64,000 bases of DNA, taken from assembly GCF_019969845.1 (NCBI RefSeq), contig NZ_JAHXYR010000001.1, positions 310,001-374,000 on the forward strand, in the 5' to 3' direction. Positions 35,411-45,259 of this stretch are shown in pieces (within the stretch, counting starts at the first letter, position 1; the number at the start of each line of letters is the position of its first letter). The notes below the pieces were generated by a model. The model had not been told where the DNA came from, ran no database searches, and was given only the letters and a program-made list of their open reading frames with translations. The position numbers were made by a program, and so were the translations under genes. The DNA comes from Sphingobacterium sp. GVS05A. Lineage in GTDB: Bacteria > Bacteroidota > Bacteroidia > Sphingobacteriales > Sphingobacteriaceae.

Positions 35411-37927
35411 TTATATCATTTTATCCAGGTTGTAGGGGAAGTCCTCGTTCATCAGCTGTCTATAGTTGAGACAAAACTGTTGAAATTTAATGCGGGCTTC
35501 ATTGTGCTGATTTAAAGCAAACATCGCTTTCATTTCGGAAAATAATGCTTGTTCATTTAGCGGATCCAATAAGAATATCGTATGCGCGATCTCAATGCTT
35601 TTTTTATGCAGATGAGCAATGTCAGCTTTATGAAGTTCTGCCAGTAAAATGGGTAATAAATTTTGTTCAACCTCGGTCTTCAATGTATCAAACACAGGCA
35701 TATCCAACCCCTGTAAGAATTTTCCCCTTTGAATGATCTGAATTAATCTACTTTCGTAAGCAGCCGAAGGGTTTGCCAGCAATTGGATGTAATCTACGTA
35801 ATCACAATAAAACTCAGCGCGCTGTTCAATAAGGAATCTTCCCTGCTTGTATACAAGTTCAATTCCTGCAAACTCATTTAGCACTTTTCGTAAATGATTG
35901 ATCGTGACTCCTCTTGAGTTCTTTACCTTATCTTCTGATTTGTCGGGCCACATGATCTGACTGAAATATGGTGAACTAATGCCAGTGCTGTTAGACAGGA
36001 TAAGACAAAAAGCCTGTTTCAGCTTTGTACTGAACAAATAGGAGATATCACGTTTGTTGCGGTCAAAAGCACGGAACTCACCAAATAGAAATATTGCATT
36101 TGCCCGTACAAACTCGTCTTTTTGAATTGTTTGTATGATTCCAGTATCTGCTATTGGCGGAACCTGGAGGACTGTATTTTTAGTTACGTTTGCTATTTTT
36201 CGCTTTTGTCGGCCTCGTTGCCAAAGGAAAAAGAGGCCAACTCCACAGGCCGTAGATAACAACAATAGTAAGAATACCTTGCGGTTGGATCCAGATGAGG
36301 AAAAGCCATTTAATTCGTTGGGGGTTATTGGCGTCATATTCAACGAATAGACTTTTAATGTTGACTGTATATCATCTTTTGATTCTTGGACCAGTACCAA
36401 AAGCCTACCCAATTGTTGATCATAATAAAGCTGGGCATGTGTACTTATTTTGTCTGAATAGATCGGAACAGAGTCCCCTAGGATATCAAAACTTCCATCT
36501 TTGATAGAAAAGCGATACAATTGGATATTGGACTTCGTCAGATATTCTGGATAACATAAGGCGTAAAAGTGGTTGCTATCGGGGAACACCAAACCACGAG
36601 CGGGTACGATATGCTTATCCTTCCAAAGGACATCCCATTTTTTTGTAATTTCTTTGGTGTCCAAATTTATCTGATAGAAATCATAGAGGTATTTTCGGCC
36701 CACAATATGCTCGCCGGATTCATTCCCCATACCCCCAAAGATATAAGCGATTCGATTATTGCTCCCTTGGCCAGCCGAAAGAAAATAGCGTGGGAAAATT
36801 TTATCGCCTGTCCATCCGTCAACAGTTTGCCATTTGCCGGAATCTAAATCATATCGGTCAAATTGCCCGCTATAGGCCATGTTTCCATAGCCACCGAAAA
36901 TGTAGAATTGTCGCTGTTGTTCATCATAAAAAGAACCATGATGATTTAATTCTTTCTTCATTAGGTCTTCACTTTCGACCTTCCATTCGAAAGTTTCCAG
37001 ATCAAGGCTGGCTACCGTAGGGCCTTGATAGGGCTGGGTATAGAAAAGTTCATAGACATACAGTTTATTTGTCGTAGCGTCTATAAAATTGTTTGCTAAA
37101 ACCAATTTTACGGGACATGGTTTCTGAAAGACCCGTTTTTTTGTCTGATTGGTCTTTATGTTGTATATGGTTATAGAATCCTGATTGAAATAATAAATCT
37201 CTTTGGTTCGTTGATTGTAGTTGGAACCAGCTTGTGAAAAGGAACCGCTTGCAAAGAGATTTTTCCATTTGTAAGAATCCACAATGAGCCAGGTTGGGTT
37301 TGTAGCGGAGCCATAAGCAATCCCATTTTCATCATGTACGACAGTACCTGTGCTTTCTTTTAATGGGAATAGATAGCTTTTAGCTGTATTTCCAATCTGC
37401 ACATTTTTGATAGACATGGCCGGAACATCGATCAGATAGTCACTTTTTCCAAAAATCACTTGAGGACTATACTGAGATGGCAATTTCACTTTTGATGATT
37501 GAAAAATCTGATTTTGTATCTGAAGCTTAAATAATTGCTTTTGCAGGTCAAAAGTCAACTGAATCGTGATCCATTCCTCCTTGAATAATTGTTGCTGATT
37601 TATTTTTGCGATGATTAGACTGCTTTTACCTTCTTCGTTCAGACGGAAAATACAATTACCGGCCTCCTCATCATAAAACAAATTGTAAACCGTGTTATTG
37701 TCTTTATTCTTAACACGGAAAATATTGCCCAAAGAATTTGATGAATAAATGGATAGTTGAAATTTTAGCGTAAACTCCTGTTCAAACGAAATTGCCCTTT
37801 TGTCAAATAACTCGTAGGAGCTGCGTTTGTCTATAGGCTCATGTCCACCTCTAAATTTGAGACCCTGGGATTGGGAAAGTCGGGGAATTAAAAGCAAAAA
37901 AATAATATATAATATACAGGGTCGCAT
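35411..37927 (-). CDS. Membrane-spanning Kelch-like sensor fused to a SARP/BTAD-like transcription factor
   Basis: About 838 residues from the ATG at 37927, which yields a signal sequence (MRPCILYIIFLLLIPRLSQS); a GTG 51 bp upstream is possible but less good. From the longer frame's numbering, residues ~40-230 look like a LamG/concanavalin-like sandwich and ~240-555 form a Kelch-type propeller (RQFYIFGGYGNMAYSGQFDR; IAYIFGGMGNESGEH). One membrane helix (KVFLLLLLSTACGVGLFFLW, ~567-586) follows. The cytoplasmic tail has a winged-helix SARP-like region (~625-720, TINHLRKVLNEFAGIELVYK, QGRFLI) and a helical BTAD-like region to the end. It faces the GH76/SusCD operon across 361 bp and is its likely regulator. 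Confidence 0.75.
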   Translation of the reverse strand: MRPCILYIIFLLLIPRLSQSQGLKFRGGHEPIDKRSSYELFDKRAISFEQEFTLKFQLSIYSSNSLGNIFRVKNKDNNTVYNLFYDEEAGNCIFRLNEEGKSSLIIAKINQQQLFKEEWITIQLTFDLQKQLFKLQIQNQIFQSSKVKLPSQYSPQVIFGKSDYLIDVPAMSIKNVQIGNTAKSYLFPLKESTGTVVHDENGIAYGSATNPTWLIVDSYKWKNLFASGSFSQAGSNYNQRTKEIYYFNQDSITIYNIKTNQTKKRVFQKPCPVKLVLANNFIDATTNKLYVYELFYTQPYQGPTVASLDLETFEWKVESEDLMKKELNHHGSFYDEQQRQFYIFGGYGNMAYSGQFDRYDLDSGKWQTVDGWTGDKIFPRYFLSAGQGSNNRIAYIFGGMGNESGEHIVGRKYLYDFYQINLDTKEITKKWDVLWKDKHIVPARGLVFPDSNHFYALCYPEYLTKSNIQLYRFSIKDGSFDILGDSVPIYSDKISTHAQLYYDQQLGRLLVLVQESKDDIQSTLKVYSLNMTPITPNELNGFSSSGSNRKVFLLLLLSTACGVGLFFLWQRGRQKRKIANVTKNTVLQVPPIADTGIIQTIQKDEFVRANAIFLFGEFRAFDRNKRDISYLFSTKLKQAFCLILSNSTGISSPYFSQIMWPDKSEDKVKNSRGVTINHLRKVLNEFAGIELVYKQGRFLIEQRAEFYCDYVDYIQLLANPSAAYESRLIQIIQRGKFLQGLDMPVFDTLKTEVEQNLLPILLAELHKADIAHLHKKSIEIAHTIFLLDPLNEQALFSEMKAMFALNQHNEARIKFQQFCLNYRQLMNEDFPYNLDKMI

Positions 37928-38176
37928 AGCGCAATCAAAAAAACTTAAACCAATAGTTATCGACAAAGACCTATTCACAATAATTTGTCCGCTGCCGGCT
38001 TTTTATGAAATATAGTAACGGTTAGTATATCCCTTATCAATATCTTACAGGACTTAAAAGTATGCAAAAAAATGCGCTCAATAAAATAAAAGCTGTGTTA
38101 CAATTGCTGTTTGTATTGGCCTCTCAAATGATGGTAGGTAGGGAAATAAAATAGAGGGTTATCGTTTTATTTTTGC

Positions 38177-38198
38177 ATTTTAACCCAATTTTAACCCA
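38177..38198 (+). repeat. Tandem direct repeat ATTTTAACCCA x2, candidate operator
   Basis: Two perfect, directly abutting 11-bp copies, ending 19 bp before a -7-like octamer (TACCTTGC at 38218-38225) and upstream of the GH76 start at 38289. SARP regulators bind direct repeats of 11-bp period, and so do OmpR/PhoB regulators; the TTTTAAC core also resembles TTTTAAT repeats at 33480. The remainder of the 361-bp divergent region (37928-38288) holds a second TATTTTTG octamer at 38168 and no gene. Confidence 0.6.
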
Positions 38199-38217
38199 AA
38201 AATTAATCAACCGACTT

Positions 38218-38225
38218 TACCTTGC
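38218..38225 (+). promoter_or_regulatory. Weak -7 promoter box of the GH76/SusCD operon
   Basis: TACCTTGC matches TAnnTTTG at six of eight positions. With the tandem repeats immediately upstream in place of a -33 element, it looks like an activator-dependent promoter. Confidence 0.35.
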
Positions 38226-38288
38226 GTTAGAATTCCTGCCGATATTTTCGGTAGAAATTCGAACTAATTATAAATCGGAATCTTACTT

Positions 38289-39746
38289 ATGAAAGTCTTT
38301 AAAAAGCTGCAATTTATTTTTGTTGCTTCCGTATCCATGCTGATGGTGCAGCAAGTTCAAGCTGAAACTCAAATTTCTTTTTCCGTTGACAATATCAAAA
38401 GCGATCAGGCTCGCCAGGATCAAAACCTAGTACGTGCGATGGCGCTCTTGGACCGGTCAATGGAAGTTTATTTCTCCGCAGACGGAAAGTCTATGCATCG
38501 TTTCTATAATCCCGATACAAAGGTGCGCTCGGAGGAAAAGGCAAGTGTGTGGATGTACTCGGCTTCGATAGAGGCTGTCAATGCAATCTTACATGGACTT
38601 AAAGCTCAAAAGGAAAGAGGAAATCATAACCTATTTGACAAACATTACAAGCGTTACGCGGATTTATTGGTCCAGCTTCACGAAAATGCCGCTTATTATT
38701 TAGGAACATTTAATCTTATTTCTTTTACACAGAGCAAAGACTGGACGGTTTATGCTGTGGATCGTGCAAAGGCAAAGGGTGCAGCAAATGTAACTGGGGT
38801 ATTAAATGTCTATGATGATCAAATGTGGCTAATTCGGGAACTGATTGAAGCCTATCACCTAACAGGAAAAGAGCGCTATTTAAAGGAGGCGGAATACCTA
38901 ACTACCTATGTATTGGATGGGTGGGACTGCACCCTAGATGATAAAGGTAATGAAAATGGTGGAATTTCCTGGGGACCGGGCTACGTGACCAAACATGCCT
39001 GTAGCAATGCACCCATAATCAGTCCATTGGTGTGGCTACATGAAATCTATAAGAAAAAGAACGATCAGATCACATACAACTATATCGATGCCGGAGATAG
39101 GCAGTCGCGTCGTTCTAAAATGCTGCGAAAAGCTGGTTTTTATTTGGATTTTGCTAAAAGGATTTATGCTTGGCAAAAAGATCATTTATTGAACAGTAAA
39201 GGTGTTTACGATGATATGATGGGAGACTGCTATCCCGATTGCAGTATTATCTACGAAATCGTCGATGGTATAAAGTATCGCAAAAATACCCAATTAAGGA
39301 AAGCTGTTGGAACCTCATTTTCCTATAACAGTGGAACCATGATTTCTGGCGCCGCTGATCTGTACCGTGCGACCCGATCTAAGGTCTATTTGGAGGATGG
39401 AAAGAAGCTGAGCGATGCCAGTTTTCAATACTTTGCCAAACTAGGTTCACAGGTGCCAGCGCATTATACTTATGCTTCCGATGGGTTCAACAATTGGTTT
39501 AACGGCGTATTATTAAGGGGATTTTTTCAGATTTCTCCTGTCTTCGACAAAGCTGGACGTTATATGGACTCCTTCCAGCAGAATTTGGACTATGGATATG
39601 CTCATTTTTTACGTTCCGGTTTATTGCCACCAGATCTTCTTGGTGGATGGCATATAGACAAAGACAAAAATAACCTGGAGGGAATGTTCATGTTCACTTA
39701 TGCGGCACAGTATGCAATGTTGTCCCAATACCAAATCGAAAAATAG
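38289..39746 (+). CDS. GH76-like alpha-1,6-mannanase, secreted
   Basis: 485 residues with a signal peptide (KLQFIFVASVSMLMVQQVQA). The (alpha/alpha)6 fold of GH76 is suggested by repeated helix motifs, and the catalytic pair of aspartates is seen in LNVYDDQMWLIRELIEAYHL (D176 and D177). Other landmarks are GWDCTLDDKGNENGGISWGP, where GISW precedes the second helix layer, and DMMGDCYPDCSIIYE. GH76 enzymes cleave the alpha-1,6-mannan backbone of yeast cell walls and related glycans. It is the first gene of the locus and precedes SusC by 126 bp. Confidence 0.82.
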   Translation: MKVFKKLQFIFVASVSMLMVQQVQAETQISFSVDNIKSDQARQDQNLVRAMALLDRSMEVYFSADGKSMHRFYNPDTKVRSEEKASVWMYSASIEAVNAILHGLKAQKERGNHNLFDKHYKRYADLLVQLHENAAYYLGTFNLISFTQSKDWTVYAVDRAKAKGAANVTGVLNVYDDQMWLIRELIEAYHLTGKERYLKEAEYLTTYVLDGWDCTLDDKGNENGGISWGPGYVTKHACSNAPIISPLVWLHEIYKKKNDQITYNYIDAGDRQSRRSKMLRKAGFYLDFAKRIYAWQKDHLLNSKGVYDDMMGDCYPDCSIIYEIVDGIKYRKNTQLRKAVGTSFSYNSGTMISGAADLYRATRSKVYLEDGKKLSDASFQYFAKLGSQVPAHYTYASDGFNNWFNGVLLRGFFQISPVFDKAGRYMDSFQQNLDYGYAHFLRSGLLPPDLLGGWHIDKDKNNLEGMFMFTYAAQYAMLSQYQIEK

Positions 39747-39872
39747 CAAGATGAAGTAAAAAGATCGACGTAAACAATTGTGATACTAAAAACGAATACC
39801 AATAAAACCAGGCTTGTGAGCCTAAAAAATACATCAGATAGCTTAATCACTATTTAAAACCAAATTATAAAT

Positions 39873-42800
39873 ATGAAAAAGGATTTAGGGAAATCAAGGC
39901 GGCGACTTAGCACACTGCTTGTGCTGATGGCGCTGGGTATTCCGTCCATGAGTTGGGCGCAGCAGAAAAATGTCAGCGGAAAAGTGCTTGATAGTAATAA
40001 TAAGCCTATCGCTGGGGTAACGGTTTCTGTTCAGAATGCGGGTACACGTGTGGAAACCACTACCAACGCAGATGGTAGTTATACAATCGTAGTTCCGGAA
40101 GGAAAGAAGCTTTTATTTAAATCGCTAGGTTTTAGTGCGAAGGAAGAGATTACAGATGGGAAAACTACAATTAATGTTGTCCTTGAAAACGATGACACAC
40201 AGTTGGAAACAGTTGTTGTTGTCGGTTACGGTACCCAGCGGAAGCAATCGCTGACTGGCGCTATTGCTTCCGTGAAGGGGACGGAAATGAGGCAGACGAA
40301 GAATGAAAACCCACAAAATATGTTGGCGGGACGTATCCCCGGTGTTCGCGTATGGCAGAAAAGCGCCGAACCGGGAGCATATAGTGCCAATTTCGATATC
40401 CGTGGTCTCGGAGCTCCATTAGTTGTGATTGATGGGGTGCCACGTACAAGCGAAGATTTTCAGCGCCTAAACCCGAGCGATATTGAAGAGGTTTCGGTTC
40501 TAAAAGATGCATCCGCGGCTATTTATGGGGTGCGGTCTGCAAATGGTGTCGTGTTGGTCACGACAAAAAAGGGAAAAGAAGGGAAGACCGCAGTCAGTTA
40601 TAATGGCTCCTATACTTTTCAAAAGCCTTCTGGCATGCCTGTATTGGCCGATGCGATCAGTGCAATGACGATCTACAATGAGAAATCCATGAACAACATC
40701 AATGGTGGAAGTCCAGTGTATACCGAAAAAGACTTTGAGGATTTTAGAAATGGAACAAGACGCTCGTCGGATTGGACTTCATTAATCTTTTCAAAATATG
40801 CACCACAGACACAACATGATATTAGTTTTTCAGGTGGAAGCAATAAAGTGCAGTACTATATTGGTGGTGGCTATTCCTATCAACAAGGCTTCTTTAAATC
40901 AGGCGATCTCAACTACAATAAATACAATTTGCGTTCGAATATCTCCGCAGAACTGGCCAAGGGATTGAAATTGGATTTGAACATCAGTGGGATGGCCGAT
41001 CAACAAAATAGTCCCTACACAAGTTCGGTTGACATTATTCGAAACTATTGGAAACAGGGCATGTTGTTTGCCGCGTATGCAGATCCCGAAAATACCTTGT
41101 TAAATTATGAAGGTCTAGATTTGGAGCAAAATACCGTGGCGATGATGGATGCGGATATTTCTGGTTATCGCAAATTCAAAAAGAAAACCTTTCAGTCCTC
41201 AGCTGCATTGAATTATGACCTGAGTAATTTATCTCCGATTCTTCAAGGGTTTTCCGCAAAGGCATTGATTGGTTATGATTATCGTGCAGATAACAATTCC
41301 ATGTTCAGAAAGGAATATTATCAATATGCTTTGAATAAAACGACCAATAAATATGATCAGAAACTCTATAACTTGAGTAGCCCAAATCAAATGAAACGGG
41401 AGTTTTTTGATAAACAACAGGTCTTAGGTCAATTGATATTGAATTACGATCGTACGTTTGGTGATCAGCATAAAGTATCGGGACTTGTGGGATGGGAATC
41501 ACAAAAGAACGATGGCGATAACTTCTATGGACTGAAAAATCTTGCTTTTGGTTCCGACCAATTGCTCGCAGGTGTAGAAGATGGTCAAATGACCTCCATG
41601 TATGGTGGTATCAGTGATTATTATAATGAAGCAAAGTCGGCCCTGTTTGGACGGGTTAATTATGATTTTGCGGGTAGATATATTGCCGAATTCCAATTTA
41701 GATACGACGGATCCTCCCGTTTTGCCAAAGGACATCAATGGGGATTTTTCCCCTCGGCTTCTTTGGGATGGCGGATATCCGAAGAACCATTTTTCAAATC
41801 TATTGACGCGCTTTCCTTTGTCAATCAACTAAAATTCCGGGGTAGCTATGGCGTGCTAGGGGATGACTTATCCTCTTCTTGGGATTTTGGTTGGGTACCC
41901 GGGTATGTTTATCCTGCGACGAGCGGAAATGCTGAAAATGGCTACAATAATCAATATGCACCAGGATATATTTTTGGTGATAAATATATCACGGGCGTAA
42001 GTCGGAAGGCTATCGCCAACGAATCAATTACTTGGTATAAAGCAAAAACATTCAATGTTGGGTTAGATTTCGAGGGATGGAATGGGCTGTTTGGTTTTAC
42101 ATTGGACTATTTTGAACGCACACGATCGGGGCTATTTCAACGTCGCACGAGTGAATTTCCAACCGTGATCGGTGCAACGGCTCCGATGGAAAATGCCAAT
42201 AGCGATCGCCATATGGGATTAGAATTGGAACTGAAGCATCGCAATAAAATCAACGATTTCTCATACAATGTTCGAGCAATAGCGACTGTGACCAGAAATA
42301 AGTACCTGACCGCCGTCCAAAATGGCCCCTATAAAAACTCGTATGACCGTTGGCGCAATGACAACTTCAACAATAGATATCAAGGGATTCAATTTGGTTA
42401 TGAATCGGCTGGAAGATTTGAGAATTGGGAAGATATTTGGACTTACCCGATTTATAAGGAACGTGATGTCTTACCTGGAGACTATAAATACCTAGACTGG
42501 AATGGAGATGGCGAAATTAACGGTCAGGACGAACATCCTTTTGCATTCGACCAGACTCCGTGGCTTAACTATAGCATGAATCTCGAAACAGCTTACAAGA
42601 ATTTCGATATGAATATATTGTTTCAGGGATCGGCTTTGGGCTCTATGGAGTACAAAGAACCACTTTATGCGATCTGGGGATCGAATGGTGGCGGAACGTT
42701 GGAGCAGTATCTTGATCGCTGGCATCCTGTAAATCCTTCCGCTGATCCCTACGATCCGGCGACAGAATGGGTGAAAGGCTACTATGGTTTTACAGGTAGA

Positions 42801-43052
42801 TACCCGAAATCAAATTCTGAATTCAATCGGGTGAGTACATCCTATTTACGCTTAAAAAGTATCGAATTGGGCTATACCTTTTCAAATTTAAAACCTTCGT
42901 CATCCATGCGTCTCCGAGTTTATGCCAATGCCTATAATTTATTCACGATTACAGGTGTACGATTTGTAGACCCTGAGCATCCTGATGATAACCTAGGTCG
43001 TATGTATCCATTGAACAAGACTTATTCACTGGGTTTATCACTTACTTTTTAG
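39873..43052 (+). CDS. SusC/RagA family TonB-linked outer-membrane transporter
   Basis: 1059 residues. The signal peptide ends near SMSWAQ (residue ~31), then comes a regulatory-like beta sandwich (SGKVLDSNNKPIAGVTVSV), the TonB/plug junction ETVVVVGYGTQRKQSLTGAI, and the plug (VVIDGVPRTSEDFQRLNPSD, SVLKDASAAIYGVRSANGV). The barrel ends with LGLSLTF. It imports oligosaccharides made by the surface mannanase, working with the SusD partner that begins 21 bp downstream. A small AGGCT-TGTG-AGCCT hairpin lies in the gap before it (39810-39823). Confidence 0.95.
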   Translation: MKKDLGKSRRRLSTLLVLMALGIPSMSWAQQKNVSGKVLDSNNKPIAGVTVSVQNAGTRVETTTNADGSYTIVVPEGKKLLFKSLGFSAKEEITDGKTTINVVLENDDTQLETVVVVGYGTQRKQSLTGAIASVKGTEMRQTKNENPQNMLAGRIPGVRVWQKSAEPGAYSANFDIRGLGAPLVVIDGVPRTSEDFQRLNPSDIEEVSVLKDASAAIYGVRSANGVVLVTTKKGKEGKTAVSYNGSYTFQKPSGMPVLADAISAMTIYNEKSMNNINGGSPVYTEKDFEDFRNGTRRSSDWTSLIFSKYAPQTQHDISFSGGSNKVQYYIGGGYSYQQGFFKSGDLNYNKYNLRSNISAELAKGLKLDLNISGMADQQNSPYTSSVDIIRNYWKQGMLFAAYADPENTLLNYEGLDLEQNTVAMMDADISGYRKFKKKTFQSSAALNYDLSNLSPILQGFSAKALIGYDYRADNNSMFRKEYYQYALNKTTNKYDQKLYNLSSPNQMKREFFDKQQVLGQLILNYDRTFGDQHKVSGLVGWESQKNDGDNFYGLKNLAFGSDQLLAGVEDGQMTSMYGGISDYYNEAKSALFGRVNYDFAGRYIAEFQFRYDGSSRFAKGHQWGFFPSASLGWRISEEPFFKSIDALSFVNQLKFRGSYGVLGDDLSSSWDFGWVPGYVYPATSGNAENGYNNQYAPGYIFGDKYITGVSRKAIANESITWYKAKTFNVGLDFEGWNGLFGFTLDYFERTRSGLFQRRTSEFPTVIGATAPMENANSDRHMGLELELKHRNKINDFSYNVRAIATVTRNKYLTAVQNGPYKNSYDRWRNDNFNNRYQGIQFGYESAGRFENWEDIWTYPIYKERDVLPGDYKYLDWNGDGEINGQDEHPFAFDQTPWLNYSMNLETAYKNFDMNILFQGSALGSMEYKEPLYAIWGSNGGGTLEQYLDRWHPVNPSADPYDPATEWVKGYYGFTGRYPKSNSEFNRVSTSYLRLKSIELGYTFSNLKPSSSMRLRVYANAYNLFTITGVRFVDPEHPDDNLGRMYPLNKTYSLGLSLTF

Positions 43053-43073
43053 CATTCACTAAAAAATATTGCA

Positions 43074-45134
43074 ATGAAAAAAATACTCATTATACTATCA
43101 CTAGTTAGCTCAATCGGACTTACAGGTTGCGCTGATCTAGATATTACACCTAAAAATATTGTAACGGATCAAGACCTATTGAATACACCAGCTGGTATGG
43201 ATATTTATATGGCCAGGATGTACAGCTTAATGCCTTTTGAAGATTTCAAATACATGGCACAATGGGGGATTGAATTCAATGGCTGGTTGGCAGCCATAGG
43301 CATTGAAGGAACCGGTGAGGCTGTGACCCGGGATGGTATCAGCACCTCTTTTACCGGTGAAAGGACCGCTTATTGGGGAAGAGCATTTGAATTGCTCCGT
43401 GATGCAAACCATCTGATTGAAACCTTGCCCAATTACCGGGACAAATTCTCAGAAGAACTTTATAATCATTACTTGGGAGAAGGATATTATGTCCGGGCGA
43501 CCGTATTTTATGCGATGGCTAGACGTTTTGGGGGAATTCCTTTGGTGACCAAGGAACTACAATACCCGAATACATTGGAGAACTTGGAGATACCCCGTTC
43601 GAGTGAAGAAGATACCTGGAACCAGATCTTGAAAGATTATGATGAAGCAATCAAATTAATGCTTCCAAAAGGCCCTAAATCTGGCTATTCCAATAAATAT
43701 GTTGCGCTTTCTTTTAAATCAGAGGCGATGCTCTATGCGGGTAGTGTGGCCAAGTACAACGAAACGGTTTCTGGTCGACTGACAGGACTAGGCCGTAAAA
43801 CTGGTGTCCGCGTCATCGGATTTGATGCCAGCACCGCAAAGGCAGCATCACAGAAGTATTTTGCAGAAGCTTATTCGGCTGCACGTCAGGTGATGACTGC
43901 AGGGGGCTATTCACTTTATAAAAAGAAATGGGCAGCGAACGATAAGGAGGCACAATATCAAAATATGGTGGATATGTTTAGTGACCTCAGTAGTCCTGAA
44001 AATATCTATGTCAAAGAATATGTCTATCCAACGTTAACACATAGTTTTGATGCCTTTAGCTCGCCTTTCACAGTTAGATCTCCACTTTCGGCAGGTACCT
44101 GTCCTACAGTAGATTTTATGGAATTGTTTGATGGATTTGACAAGTATCCCGATGGAACAGTCAAAGTGACCACTGGACAAAGCAACAGGGAAGGGGAATA
44201 TGAGCTGTACGACAAACCAATGGATTTCTTTAAAAATGCGGAGCCTCGATTACGTGCCTATGTTATTTTTCCGGATGATATATTCAAGCAAAGAAAAATG
44301 GATATACGAGCAGGGGTTTATACTGGTCAAACTCCTGTAAAGCCTCTGTTTACAGATTATTCCTATGCAACAGCTGACACGCGCTATCAACAGTTGGGTG
44401 TCTACACAGGATCACCAAAAACCTTATATCTGAGCCCAAGAGATGGTAGCGGACAACAAACAGTGGATTACAATGGACAAAAAATGAATGCCGCTGGCAA
44501 CGAAGGACCATTCTTTGATAATGGTGAAGCAACCTTAACAGGCTTTTATGTACGTAAATGGCTCAATACAAATCCAGCAAAAGAAGTTGGAGAAGGAAAA
44601 TCTGACCAACCTTTTATTTTGATGCGTTACGCTGAGGTATTATTGAATGCCGCCGAAGCAGCCGTTGAACTCAAAATGTTGGGCGCTAGTCCGGCAGATG
44701 GAAGTGACCTGCTGCAAACAGCGACGACTGCGGTCAATGAAATTCGTACTCGTGCGGGAGCAGATCTTTTAGCAGGCACGATTTCAGGAGATAATACAGG
44801 CCGAGATATTGTTCGAAGAGAACGTCGCAAAGAACTAGCATTTGAACATAAGGCGAAATGGGATTTACGTCGCTGGCGCGTGCTGCATTTTGAAGGTCGG
44901 GACGGTTTCTGGGGAACACAAAAGGATAAAAATCTATACAGTAACAACGAGAATTTTAGGTTCAGAGGATTGTATCCTTTTTTTTCCACAGCAACAGGGA
45001 AATATTTCTTTGATGCACGGTTTCAATGGGTAAGTACCAAAACGTTTCGGTACACACCTGTAGACTATTATTTTGAAATACCAGGTGACGAGGTGGCTAA
45101 AAGTCCAAAAATAGATCAACAGCCTAATCGATAG
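43074..45134 (+). CDS. SusD/RagB family nutrient-binding outer-membrane lipoprotein
   Basis: 686 residues, longer than most SusD proteins (500-600). The lipobox LTGC gives Cys19. SusD motifs include EGYYVRATVFYAMARRFGGI, EDTWNQILKDYDEAIKLMLP, FILMRYAEVLLNAAEAAVEL and RRERRKELAFEHKAKWDLRRW. The extra length lies mainly in the middle, where the ligand-binding loops map, suggesting a branched ligand (inference). It pairs with the upstream SusC to capture glycan at the surface. Confidence 0.94.
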   Translation: MKKILIILSLVSSIGLTGCADLDITPKNIVTDQDLLNTPAGMDIYMARMYSLMPFEDFKYMAQWGIEFNGWLAAIGIEGTGEAVTRDGISTSFTGERTAYWGRAFELLRDANHLIETLPNYRDKFSEELYNHYLGEGYYVRATVFYAMARRFGGIPLVTKELQYPNTLENLEIPRSSEEDTWNQILKDYDEAIKLMLPKGPKSGYSNKYVALSFKSEAMLYAGSVAKYNETVSGRLTGLGRKTGVRVIGFDASTAKAASQKYFAEAYSAARQVMTAGGYSLYKKKWAANDKEAQYQNMVDMFSDLSSPENIYVKEYVYPTLTHSFDAFSSPFTVRSPLSAGTCPTVDFMELFDGFDKYPDGTVKVTTGQSNREGEYELYDKPMDFFKNAEPRLRAYVIFPDDIFKQRKMDIRAGVYTGQTPVKPLFTDYSYATADTRYQQLGVYTGSPKTLYLSPRDGSGQQTVDYNGQKMNAAGNEGPFFDNGEATLTGFYVRKWLNTNPAKEVGEGKSDQPFILMRYAEVLLNAAEAAVELKMLGASPADGSDLLQTATTAVNEIRTRAGADLLAGTISGDNTGRDIVRRERRKELAFEHKAKWDLRRWRVLHFEGRDGFWGTQKDKNLYSNNENFRFRGLYPFFSTATGKYFFDARFQWVSTKTFRYTPVDYYFEIPGDEVAKSPKIDQQPNR

Positions 45135-45259
45135 ACAAGAAATTGTGCTGAGCATGTTCATGTTCCAGCACAACTTGTCGGGAAGGAGTGAAATTTAATA
45201 AAGCAATAACTGGTGGAACTAAATTCTAAAAGTCCAAGCCACCACTAAACGTATAAAAA

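Noticed and set aside
39810..39823. Small hairpin AGGCT-TGTG-AGCCT before the second susC-like gene
   Set aside because: Only 5 bp and followed by A rather than T; too weak for a terminator or a regulatory call.
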